Assembly: GCA_050011095.1 (NCBI GenBank)
Contig: JBEKJU010000050.1
Span: 1 to 27,334, forward strand
Origin: JBEKJU01 sp050011095
GTDB taxonomy: Bacteria; Desulfobacterota; Syntrophorhabdia; Syntrophorhabdales; WCHB1-27
Direction of reading: 5' to 3'
DNA: 27,334 nt
The notes beneath the pieces were generated by a model, which had not been told where the DNA came from, ran no database searches, and worked only from the letters and a program-made list of their open reading frames with translations. Positions 15,359-22,630 of the stretch are shown here, one piece after another. Numbering within the stretch: the first letter of the stretch is position 1; each line of letters opens with the position of its first letter. The position numbers and the translations under genes were made by a program.

Positions 15359-16959
15359 CTAAACCAGGAGCATGTCGCGCAGCGCCCCGCCGACGGGAAC
15401 GATGGGATAGACACCCTCCTCGGGATTGACGTGGCAATCGACCAGGGTGGGCCTGCCGTTGGCGAAGGCCTTCTTCAGCACCTTGTCCACTTCGTTTTCG
15501 TGTTCTATCTCATAGCCCACCGCCCCGTAAGCCTCGGCAAGCTTCACGAAGTTGGGCATGCACTCCAGTTTGGAGATGGCGTACCGTTTTTCGTAGAACA
15601 GCTCCTGCCACTGCCGCACCATACCCAGGCAGCCGTTGTTCAGGATGACCACTTTCACGGGCAGCCCATACTGGACGGCGGTCGCCAGTTCCTGGATGTT
15701 CATCTGGATGCTCCCGTCACCCGCGATATCGACGACGAGCATGTCCGGGTAGGCAACCTGCGCCCCGATGCTCGCCGGGAAGCCGTACCCCATCGTCCCG
15801 AGACCTCCCGATGTCACGATATGCCGGGGCTCCAGGAACTTGTAGAACTGGGCGGTCCACATCTGGTTCTGCCCCACCTCCGTGGCGATGATCGCCCTGC
15901 CCTGCGTCAGGTCGTAGATCCTCTCGATCACATACTGCGGCTTCAGGGTGCCGTTTCTCGTGTAATTCAGCGGGAAATTCACCTTCCATTCTTCCACCTG
16001 GCCGAGCCAGTCGGAGATGCCGCGGCCATAGGCGCCAAAGGTCTCTTTATCCTCTTCCCCTATCTGGACCATCCGCCTGAGCACGTTCCTCGCGTCGCCG
16101 ACGATGGGTATGTCGACCCTTATGTTCTTGCTGATCGACGTGGGGTCGATATCGATGTGTATGATCTTGGCGTGGGGGGCGAAATCGTCGACCCTACCGG
16201 TTGCCCTGTCGTCGAACCGGGCCCCGACCGCGATGATAACGTCGGAGTTCGTAATAGCCATATTCGCCGCATAGGTGCCGTGCATACCGAGCATGCCCAA
16301 AAACTGGGGATGGTTGCCGGGAAAACCGCCCAGGCCCATGAGCGTGCTGGTCACGGGAATCGACAATCCCTCGGCAAAGGCCGCGAGCTCCCTCGACGCG
16401 TTCGACGTGATGATGCCTCCCCCCGTATAGAGAACGGGCCTCTTCGACGACGCGATGAGCTTCATGGCCCGCTTTATTTGCCCGGGATGGCCGAAGTAGG
16501 TCGGCTGATAACCTCTCACCTGCACCTTTTCGGGGTATCTGAACTCGGCGAGCTCACCCGACACGTCCTTCGGTATGTCCACGAGGACCGGCCCCGGCCG
16601 GCCGGAGCGGGCGATATAGAAGGCCTGTTTTATGATGCGCGTCATATCCTTGACGTCTTTGACGAGGTAGTTGTGCTTCGTGCACGGCCTCGTGATGCCG
16701 ACGATGTCCGCCTCCTGGAAGGCGTCATTGCCGATGAGGGCGGTATTCACCTGGCCGGAGAAGACCACGCGGAGGTGCGCGCGTAACCGTCGGCCGCGTG
16801 GACAGCCGCCTGCTCGTGTCTCACGAGGATCTGCTTTATGTCGGAGGCATAGAGCGCATCGGTTATGTTGAGCACGGCGCCCCCCGGATAGCAAAAGAGG
16901 GTATCGACCCCTTCCATCTTCAGCGATTCGACAAATATCTGCGCGCCGTTCTTCTTCAT
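15359..16959 (-). pseudogene. ilvB: Acetolactate synthase large subunit with internal frameshifting deletion
   Basis: The N-terminus starts at ATG 16959 (MKKNGAQIFVESLK) and reads well through RHEQAAVHAADGYAR, including the catalytic glutamate of HEQ. The frame then ends at 16747. From about 16775 downward a different frame carries VVFSGQVNTALIGNDAFQEAD and continues without a break to the normal C-terminus at 15359. Comparison with remembered IlvI/IlvB sequences shows that about 30 residues are missing at the junction, including the SGPGATN segment that forms part of the thiamine diphosphate site. Everything else is well conserved, so the lesion is either very recent or an assembly error. 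An 8-bp inverted repeat (16765-16772, 16794-16801) surrounds the junction. As read, the gene cannot make an active enzyme. Confidence 0.8.
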
Positions 16960-17159
16960 CTTGCCCCTTCGCGCTCCTCCTTCAGTCCTTCCATGATGTC
17001 TTTATAATAGAGCTTCCTCTTCTTCAACACCTTTATCTCGACCTCTTCATCCTCCGACAAAAAGGATTTCTTAAGGAGCATCCTCAGTCTTCTGTCGAGC
17101 GAGGCATGGAGACTCTTCGCTTCTCTGTAGACCGCCTCTATGCTCTTAGGTCCTTCCAT
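16956..17159 (-). CDS. DUF465 / YdcH-like small protein
   Basis: This 67-residue, highly charged, helical protein has the DUF465 pattern SLHASLDRRLRMLL, then EEVEIKVLKKRKLYYKDIMEGL (LKK.KL..KD core at about residues 44-54). The family function is unknown. Its stop overlaps the ilvB start by 4 bp (ATGA), so it leads the ilv operon. No ribosome-binding site is visible before ATG 17159, which agrees with the very short leader predicted from the promoter upstream. Confidence 0.75.
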   Translation of the reverse strand: MEGPKSIEAVYREAKSLHASLDRRLRMLLKKSFLSEDEEVEIKVLKKRKLYYKDIMEGLKEEREGAR

Positions 17160-17173
17160 GCGTATGGCTATAG

Positions 17174-17202
17174 ATGGTATAAAATATAAAGAAGAATGTC
17201 AA
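17174..17202 (-). promoter_or_regulatory. Putative promoter for the DUF465-ilv-psd-pssA operon
   Basis: On the minus strand TTGACA (17197-17202) is followed after 17 bp by TACCAT (17174-17179). The start would fall near 17167, leaving only about 8 nt before the ATG at 17159. No leader peptide, T-box or attenuator typical of ilv operons is possible in so short a leader. Confidence 0.4.
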
Positions 17203-17338
17203 ATGTATAGCGCGCAAAGCCGAAAGAACGAGTTCCTTGTGCCTTGCCGCGTACAAATAGTCTATTCCGAGGACCGAGCCGATCGGTTAACGTGTTGAAA
17301 AAGGGCTTCCCCGGCAAATGCGTTTCATGGGCCATCGA

Positions 17339-17493
17339 TTACAAGCCAAGCTGGCTGTGAGAACCGAGACGAACCAAATCAAGGTGGGCATCATCCGGTT
17401 TTCGGTAAATGCGGATGAGATCGGGCTTGATATGGCAGTCACGGTGATCCGCCCATTCCCCGAAAAGCGGGTGGTATACCTAATCTCCCGCAT
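17339..17493 (-). pseudogene. YafQ/RelE-type toxin with internal deletion
   Basis: The start ATG 17493 overlaps the antitoxin end and encodes MREIRYTTRF, a typical YafQ N-terminus. In a second frame, beginning right after the antitoxin stop, the C-terminal half of the toxin is intact: VYHPLFGEWADHRDCHIKP, then a segment ending LVRLGSHSQLGL and a TAA at 17339. The active-site residues of the family (histidines of HPL, RDCH and GSH, and the aspartate of PD) are all in this half. About 40 central residues are missing, and the two parts are joined out of frame. The toxin is therefore inactive as read, next to an intact antitoxin. Confidence 0.75.
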
Positions 17494-17743
17494 TGAGTTT
17501 TTCGAGCAGACGGTCAGGGCTTCCCGCCTTAACAAGCTCCCCGCGACGGGCGGCCTTCATGGCCTCAATCGTTTCGTCGTTGGGGACGAGAGGTTCAAAA
17601 GGCAATACCTTTTCCTTCGCGATACGAATCATCATCATACGGAAAGCATCGGAAACGGTAAGTCCTATAGAAGCGAGCACGGCTTCGGCTTCCGCCTTAA
17701 CCTGCTCGTCAATGCGCGCACGGACAACTGACCTTGTAGCCAT
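17480..17743 (-). CDS. RelB/DinJ-family antitoxin
   Basis: This 87-residue protein is a type II antitoxin. The N-terminal ribbon-helix-helix DNA-binding part (ATRSVVRARIDEQVKAEAEA, then GLTVSDAFRMMMIRIAKEK) is typical of RelB/DinJ. The C-terminal part (NDETIEAMKAARRGE and following) would wrap the toxin. ATG 17743 has GGAGG 9 bp upstream; a TTG at 17749 is too close to it. A good promoter with an overlapping palindrome lies just upstream, as expected for autoregulation. The matching YafQ-type toxin directly downstream is broken, so this is an orphan antitoxin. Confidence 0.9.
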   Translation of the reverse strand: MATRSVVRARIDEQVKAEAEAVLASIGLTVSDAFRMMMIRIAKEKVLPFEPLVPNDETIEAMKAARRGELVKAGSPDRLLEKLNAGD

Positions 17744-17762
17744 TTGCAATTACCTCCTCTGA

Positions 17763-17775
17763 GCTACATTGTAGC
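17763..17775. promoter_or_regulatory. Palindromic operator of the antitoxin gene
   Basis: GCTACA-T-TGTAGC is a perfect palindrome and covers the -10 box. Ribbon-helix-helix antitoxins bind such short palindromes to repress their own operon, so this is the likely RelB-type site (inference). Confidence 0.45.
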
Positions 17776-17796
17776 GCACAAAAGGCACAAAGTCAA
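17768..17796 (-). promoter_or_regulatory. Antitoxin promoter
   Basis: On the minus strand TTGACT (17791-17796), 17 bp, TACAAT (17768-17773): 5 of 6 matches in each box. Transcription would start near 17761, giving an 18-nt leader that contains GAGGAGG. Confidence 0.6.
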
Positions 17797-17816
17797 GCAC
17801 CTGCGTGGAGTGGAGC

Positions 17817-17936
17817 GGCGGCAGGCGGACCCGCGTGTCCCCCCGCACTCCTTACTCCGCTCGGGACCATTGAAGAACGACCGCCCGCTCGCTCCGTGGG
17901 TCGTGCTCCGGGGACGACGCGAGTCCGCCTGCCGCC
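17817..17936. repeat. Large GC-rich inverted repeat
   Basis: The left arm (17817-17842, starting GGCGGCAGGCGGAC) and right arm (17910-17936, ending GTCCGCCTGCCGCC) are inverted copies of about 26 bp with one mismatch and one extra base. Partly self-complementary sequence lies between them. No reading frame here resembles a protein. It could be a small mobile-element remnant. Confidence 0.6.
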
Positions 17937-18248
17937 TGAAGGAAGGTGAGGGGGGGGAAGAAGAACGAGAAAAACTAATTGACACAGATGCCGCGGTCGC
18001 AGCCCCTCCGCGTTGCGCGACGGAAGGCATCCCCTCTGTAGTTGGATGCTTTTTCGGCCCTTCATCATTTTGTCTCATGTCGGCGCTCTTCCCTCACGGG
18101 CTATCAAGGTTTTTCAGCCACTTTCACAGGAAGATTTAACCATTTAGCACGAACTGTCTCATGTGGTTCCGGGCAGTTCATTGGCCGTGGAATAGGCAAC
18201 AGCGGGACCTGAAAGCGGGCTCGTTCCGCTTTCAGCGACCTGGTATTA
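17937..18248. other. Intergenic stretch without a recognisable gene
   Basis: This 312-bp gap between the inverted repeat and the methyltransferase gene holds no convincing reading frame. It has a TTGACA at 17979 without a -10 box, a TGTCTCATGT direct repeat at 18071-18080 and 18155-18164, and a hairpin at 18209-18235. The direct repeat and odd composition suggest old mobile-element debris, but nothing identifiable remains. Confidence 0.5.
18209..18235. terminator. Hairpin at the 3' end of the methyltransferase gene
   Basis: CTGAAAGCGG and CCGCTTTCAG form a perfect 10-bp stem with a 7-base loop, 14 bp after the methyltransferase stop on the minus strand. There is no T-run, so termination strength is uncertain. 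Confidence 0.4.
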
Positions 18249-19055
18249 TCACGGCCGCGTGGCCTCTACCACGAGGGCTTCGAAGGCCGACATCTCTTCG
18301 TCCAGGGTGCTTTTTCCCCGGTGCAGCTCGACGCCGTGGAGGGCTGCGTCGTCGCTCACCCCAACCTCACAGGCAGTGACGCCGGTGAAGCCCGTCTCTT
18401 CGAGGGCCGATTTCATCATGGCGAAATCGTACAGAAACCTATGGCCCCAGTTGTAGAAGAGGTTGTTGACAACTATGGTGGTGCTCGCGACCGGGACGTC
18501 GCCGGGGAAATTCGAGGCTATCCACCTGACGTAAGACGCGTCCTTTTCACCCCTTTGGGAGAGCAATCCCGCGAGCATCCCGAGGTCGGGGGTGGAGAGC
18601 CTGATTTTCCCTCCCGGCTTCAGGACCCTGAAGCATTCGGCAAGCATGAACCGTCCGTCGTTGTAGGGAAGGTGCTCGATCAGATGTTCGCTCAGGACAT
18701 AGTCGAAAACGCCATGGCCGAAGGGAAAGGGCTCGGTCACGTCGAGAAAGACAATCCCCGGGGAGCGGGGCCTGAAGCTCGTGTTGAGCCAGCCGTCCAT
18801 CACGTTTCCCGCGGCGCCCAACTGGAGCTTCTTCACCCCGGCCGAGGAGAGGTATGCCCTGATAAGACTCGACCGACAGAGATACCCCCTTACCCTTCGC
18901 CTCCGGAAGGTAAGGATATGGGGGAGAAAGGCGAGGAATCTCCTGAACCGCTTGAGAAGAAGGCCCCTTCTCTCTGTCGTTCCCAACCAGTGTTCTTTGC
19001 GCGCCACGGGCACCCCTCGCAAGGATAGGCCGGAAGCGCCGGCCCTTTCTTCCAT
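18249..19055 (-). CDS. SAM-dependent methyltransferase (class I)
   Basis: This is a Rossmann-fold methyltransferase of up to 268 aa. Motif I is KLQLGAAGNVMDGWLNT (the usual GCG is GAA here). The acidic motif II region is IVFLDVTEPFPF. The post-I segment VLSEHLIEHLPY and the motif IV/V segment VLKPGGKIRLSTPDLGML are typical of sugar- or lipid-associated methyltransferases in surface polysaccharide clusters. The substrate is unknown. The start is uncertain: ATG 19055 lacks a ribosome-binding site, and a GTG about 18 codons in has AGGGG before it. It is divergent from the arn operon, suggesting a role in the cell envelope (inference). Confidence 0.75.
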   Translation of the reverse strand: MEERAGASGLSLRGVPVARKEHWLGTTERRGLLLKRFRRFLAFLPHILTFRRRRVRGYLCRSSLIRAYLSSAGVKKLQLGAAGNVMDGWLNTSFRPRSPGIVFLDVTEPFPFGHGVFDYVLSEHLIEHLPYNDGRFMLAECFRVLKPGGKIRLSTPDLGMLAGLLSQRGEKDASYVRWIASNFPGDVPVASTTIVVNNLFYNWGHRFLYDFAMMKSALEETGFTGVTACEVGVSDDAALHGVELHRGKSTLDEEMSAFEALVVEATRP

Positions 19056-19211
19056 TGGCTTATCACGGAGGGGAAACCTCAGTCAACAGGTAATGCGGGG
19101 CCTCAAGCAGCCTCGGGCAACACATCTCGACCCGGCCCTCGCAATATGCTTCCTTATGGTGCGTCTCCTTCGATTTCCGAAGGCTTGTGCGGCCGCCCGG
19201 ACAAAAATAGC

Positions 19212-19240
19212 TTGAAAAATACCGGGGCGTGGCTTATAAT
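19212..19240 (+). promoter_or_regulatory. Promoter of the arn operon
   Basis: TTGAAA (19212-19217), a 17-bp spacer and a perfect TATAAT (19235-19240). Transcription would begin near 19247, about 6 nt before ATG 19253, so the message would be nearly leaderless. No PhoP- or PmrA-like direct repeats are obvious upstream. Confidence 0.55.
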
Positions 19241-19252
19241 TCGTGGTTTTAC

Positions 19253-20794
19253 ATGAGAGCGCTTGTCATCCTGTGTCTTGCCTTTATCCTCTTCATCTAC
19301 GGCCTTGGCAGCACCAGGCTCTGGGACCCCGATGAGCCCAGGCAGGCCATAACGGCCAGGGAGATGGTGGAGCGTGGCGACTACGTATACCCCTACCTGA
19401 ACGGCGTGCCCTATCTCGAAAAGCCGCCTCTTTACCCGTGGCTCATCGTGCTCACCGCCAGGATAACCGGCCGGATCAATGAATTCTCGTCGAGGCTGCC
19501 GTCGGCTATCGCGGCGACGCTCCTTCTTCTCCTCACCTATTTTCTCGGCAGGCGAATCGACCACGAGGCATCGGGTTTTCTCGCGGCCCTGATCCTGGCC
19601 ACCAACTATCAGTTTCTCGGAAATGCCCGAGAATCGGTCATGGACATGACCTTTGCCTTTTTCATCGGCCTCAGCATTGTCCTGGGGTACCTCTCCATAG
19701 AAAAGGAGAAAAGATCGCTCCTTGTCCTCGCGCTCCTGCCCTGTGCCCTTGCCATTCTGACGAAAGGACCGGCGGGCCTCGTTTTGCCCGTGGGCGTTCT
19801 CTTTTTCTACTGTCTGGCCACGGGGCGCCTGCGGCGCATGTTTTTCCCTCTCCTTGCCGGCAGCCTCCTCTCCCTTGCCGTTGCCTCCATCTGGTTTTTT
19901 CTCGCGGGAAAGGCATATGCCCGGGAGTTTATCCTTCACCAGAACATCGCCCGCTACGCGACCGGCTTCGACCACATCGAGCCCTTCTGGTACTATTTCC
20001 ATAAGCTTTTCTTCAATTTCCTGCCATGGAGCCTCGTGCTGCCCTTCGCCGCCTGGTTCGCGTACCGCCGCAGGCTCTGGCTGCCCCTCATCTGGCTTCT
20101 CTTCACCTTTGTCTTCTTCGACATCTCGAAGAGCAAGCGCGCCATCTACCTGCTTTCATGCTATCCTGCCTGCGCCCTGCTCGTCGGCATCTATTTGAAG
20201 GAGCGGTGGTACGCCTTCGTCGAAAAGAGGTGGACCACGGTGCTCCTGTGTCTTTTCGGCGGCGTCCTCATCGTCGTGCCCATGATCCTCTTCCCTGCCA
20301 TGGGGCGTGTGCCCCTCCTCAGACATATATTCGGCAATGGCATGATCCTCCTTGCCGTCATCGTCGCCGTCCTTGCCGCGTGCGGCCTCGCCTTCGTGGT
20401 CTCGGTAGCGAAGAAGCTCCCTGAACGAAGCTTCCTCGCGCTCTTTCTGTATCTCATCGTCCTCGGATTCGCCTACCACTCCCTCTACATGCCGGCCATG
20501 GACGCGACCTCGAACTCTGTCCGGCTGCTGACGGACGAGATGAAGGACCTGCCGGGGACCGCCGCCGTCTATACCTATGGGTTCAGCTCCCCTGCCTTTA
20601 TCTTCTACATGGGAAGGCCGATCAGGGCGATTTCGACGCCCGCTGATATTCCCCCTGAAAAAGATGCTATAATAGTCATCGCCGAGGATAAGCGAGGATG
20701 CGCGGATGCGCTCAAACCCCTTTTTCCTCTTCCAAGAGAGGCGAGTTACGAGAAGGAGAAATACCTTATTTTCGTGAGGAATAATGGAGGATAG
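19253..20794 (+). CDS. arnT: GT39-family glycosyltransferase, ArnT-like (lipid A aminoarabinose transferase)
   Basis: This integral membrane transferase of about 513 aa has at least ten hydrophobic helices. The first periplasmic loop has the GT39 catalytic motif RLWDPDEPRQAITAREM (D25, D27-E28), followed by YPYLNGVPYLEKPPLYPW, the hallmark of ArnT/PMT enzymes that use polyprenyl-phosphate sugars. By family, ArnT moves 4-amino-4-deoxy-L-arabinose from undecaprenyl phosphate to lipid A on the periplasmic face. The following genes (arnC, both arnA parts, arnD) make that donor, which supports the specific name. ATG 19253 is chosen because the hydrophobic N-terminus begins there; no ribosome-binding site is seen, and the promoter lies very close. 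It overlaps arnC by 11 bp. Confidence 0.85.
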   Translation: MRALVILCLAFILFIYGLGSTRLWDPDEPRQAITAREMVERGDYVYPYLNGVPYLEKPPLYPWLIVLTARITGRINEFSSRLPSAIAATLLLLLTYFLGRRIDHEASGFLAALILATNYQFLGNARESVMDMTFAFFIGLSIVLGYLSIEKEKRSLLVLALLPCALAILTKGPAGLVLPVGVLFFYCLATGRLRRMFFPLLAGSLLSLAVASIWFFLAGKAYAREFILHQNIARYATGFDHIEPFWYYFHKLFFNFLPWSLVLPFAAWFAYRRRLWLPLIWLLFTFVFFDISKSKRAIYLLSCYPACALLVGIYLKERWYAFVEKRWTTVLLCLFGGVLIVVPMILFPAMGRVPLLRHIFGNGMILLAVIVAVLAACGLAFVVSVAKKLPERSFLALFLYLIVLGFAYHSLYMPAMDATSNSVRLLTDEMKDLPGTAAVYTYGFSSPAFIFYMGRPIRAISTPADIPPEKDAIIVIAEDKRGCADALKPLFPLPREASYEKEKYLIFVRNNGG

Positions 20795-21713
20795 GGTCGA
20801 CATATCGGTTCTCGTGCCGATTCTGAACGAGGAAGAGTCGCTTGAGGAACTGGACGAGCGGCTCAACCGAGTCCTCGAATCAACGGCGAAAACCTACGAG
20901 ATCATCTACATCAACGATGGGAGCACCGACCACACCCAGGAAATGATCGAGGGCTTCCGCGAAAGGAACCCGCGCGTGAAGGCGATCGAGTTCAACAGGA
21001 ACTACGGCCAGCACATGGCCCTCTTCGCGGGATTCGAGCGGACCTGCGGACGAATCGTGGTCACCATCGACGCGGACCTGCAGAACCCGCCTGAAGAGAT
21101 CCCGCGCCTCGTCGAGACGGCGGAGCAAGGCTACGACGTCGTCGCCACGTACAGGAAGGGGAGGCAGGATTCGATCTTCCGGCGGTGGCCCTCCTGGGTC
21201 GTCAACAAGATCACCTCGCGCCTTGTCGGCGCGAAGCTCCGGGATTACGGGTGCATGCTCAGGGCGTACAGCCGGAATGTCATCGATTCCATCAACCTGT
21301 GCCAGGAATCGTCAAGCTTCATCCCTGCCCTCGCCAACACCTATGCGAGAAGGATCATCGAGATCGAGGTCGGTCATGAGGAGCGGAAGAAGGGCACCTC
21401 GAAGTATAGCCTGTTCCGCCTTCTGCGACTCAATTTCGACCTGATGACCGGCTTCTCCCTGCTTCCCATCCAGTTCATCGGCATCTTCGGCGTCAGCATC
21501 GCGCTTTTGGGTCTGGCATTCGCCCTCTACCTGCTTGTCCGCCGGCTCATTGTCGGCCCCGAATCGGAAGGCCTCTTCACGCTCTTCGCAGTCCTCTTCT
21601 TTTTCATGGGTATGCAGATTTTCGCCCTCGGCATCATCGGCGAGTATGTGGGAAGGATCTTCCAGGAGGTGCGGAGAAGACCCAGATTCGTCGTCAAGAA
21701 GGAACTCCTGTGA
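20784..21713 (+). CDS. arnC: Undecaprenyl-phosphate 4-deoxy-4-formamido-L-arabinose transferase (GT2)
   Basis: This 309-residue GT2 transferase should load formyl-Ara4N from UDP onto undecaprenyl phosphate at the inner face of the membrane. The GT-A domain has ISVLVPILNEEESLEELDER at the start, EIIYINDGSTDHT, and TIDADLQNPPEEIPRL with the metal-binding aspartates at about residues 95-100. Two membrane helices follow at about 228-252 and 268-292, then a basic tail, as in ArnC. It overlaps arnT by 11 bp, and its stop overlaps the next gene as GTGA. DPM1-like transferases are similar, but the operon decides for ArnC. Confidence 0.9.
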   Translation: MEDRVDISVLVPILNEEESLEELDERLNRVLESTAKTYEIIYINDGSTDHTQEMIEGFRERNPRVKAIEFNRNYGQHMALFAGFERTCGRIVVTIDADLQNPPEEIPRLVETAEQGYDVVATYRKGRQDSIFRRWPSWVVNKITSRLVGAKLRDYGCMLRAYSRNVIDSINLCQESSSFIPALANTYARRIIEIEVGHEERKKGTSKYSLFRLLRLNFDLMTGFSLLPIQFIGIFGVSIALLGLAFALYLLVRRLIVGPESEGLFTLFAVLFFFMGMQIFALGIIGEYVGRIFQEVRRRPRFVVKKELL

Positions 21714-22630
21714 AGGCGGTCGTCCTCGCCTACCACGAAATAGGCTATGTCTGCCTCCAGGCGCTTCTCGACAGCGCGATCTCGGTGTCGGCCCTTTTTA
21801 CCCACAGGGACGACCCGGGCGAGGAGATATGGTTCCGCACGCCGCGCGTCCTCGCGGAAAAGCACCACATACCCGTTTTCGAGCCGGCGAGCCTTGGGGA
21901 CCCTGCATGGATCGAGCATATAAGGAGACTCGAGCCCGATTACCTCTTCTCCTTCTATTACCGGAACATGCTCCCCCGGGAGATACTCGATATACCGAGG
22001 ATCGCCCCTCTCAACCTCCACGGCTCTCTTCTCCCGAAATTTCGGGGCCGCTGCCCGGTCAACTGGGTGCTGATAGAGGGCGAAAGGCGCACGGGGGTCA
22101 CGCTCCACGTGATGGAGGTGAAACCGGATGCCGGCGAGATCGTGGCCCGGAAGGAAGTGGGGATCACCTTCGAGGAGACCGCCCATACCCTCTCCCTGAA
22201 ACTCGCCGCTGCCGCTGCCGCCCTCATGAGGGAGACGATCCCCGCCCTTGAGACGGGCGCCTTCGAGAGGAGACCGCAGGTCGGGGCTTCGTCATACTAC
22301 GGCGGCCGGCGGCCGGAGGACGGCGCCATTGACTGGGACCGGGGCGCCATGGACATTTACAATCTCATAAGGGCGGTCACCCACCCCTATCCGGGGGCCT
22401 TCACCTTTCTGGACGGCCGGAAGCTCTTCATCTGGCGGGCCTCCCCCGAGGAGGGCGCGGCAGAGGGTCGGCCCGGCATGGTGGTCTCGACAGAACCGCT
22501 TCTCGTCAAGACAGGCCGCGGCGTGCTTCGCGTCACGTCGCTTCAGGTGGAGGGTGAGGGTGAAATGGGCGCGGAGCAATTTCTCTCCCTGCACGATCTC
22601 GATATGAAATTTCTAGGAGGTAGATTTTGA
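21710..22630 (+). CDS. arnA: UDP-Ara4N formyltransferase (ArnA N-terminal half as a separate protein)
   Basis: This 306-residue protein corresponds to the formyltransferase domain of E. coli ArnA, which uses 10-formyl-tetrahydrofolate to formylate UDP-4-amino-4-deoxy-L-arabinose. Similarity is close: VVLAYHEIGY, ALFTHRDDPGEEIW, FSFYYRNM, LNLHGSLLPKFRGRCPVNWV (catalytic N and H at about 101 and 103) and KPDAGEIVA (catalytic D at about 140). A C-terminal subdomain with RRPEDGAIDW follows. In E. coli this domain is fused to a decarboxylase; here the chain ends and the decarboxylase is encoded by the next gene, overlapping by 4 bp. The start is GTG 21710, coupled to the arnC stop. Confidence 0.9.
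   Translation: MKAVVLAYHEIGYVCLQALLDSAISVSALFTHRDDPGEEIWFRTPRVLAEKHHIPVFEPASLGDPAWIEHIRRLEPDYLFSFYYRNMLPREILDIPRIAPLNLHGSLLPKFRGRCPVNWVLIEGERRTGVTLHVMEVKPDAGEIVARKEVGITFEETAHTLSLKLAAAAAALMRETIPALETGAFERRPQVGASSYYGGRRPEDGAIDWDRGAMDIYNLIRAVTHPYPGAFTFLDGRKLFIWRASPEEGAAEGRPGMVVSTEPLLVKTGRGVLRVTSLQVEGEGEMGAEQFLSLHDLDMKFLGGRF

Noticed and set aside
15341..16786. A 481-codon open frame on the + strand, antisense to ilvB and ilvH
   Set aside because: Its translation resembles no known family and it lies opposite well-conserved enzyme genes; long antisense frames are common in GC-rich DNA.
17979..17984. TTGACA in the gap upstream of the methyltransferase
   Set aside because: No -10 box at 16-18 bp; the following sequence is GC-rich.
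18071..18164. TGTCTCATGT direct repeat as an insertion-sequence footprint
   Set aside because: Only 10 bp, without inverted ends or transposase remnants; too weak to call an element.
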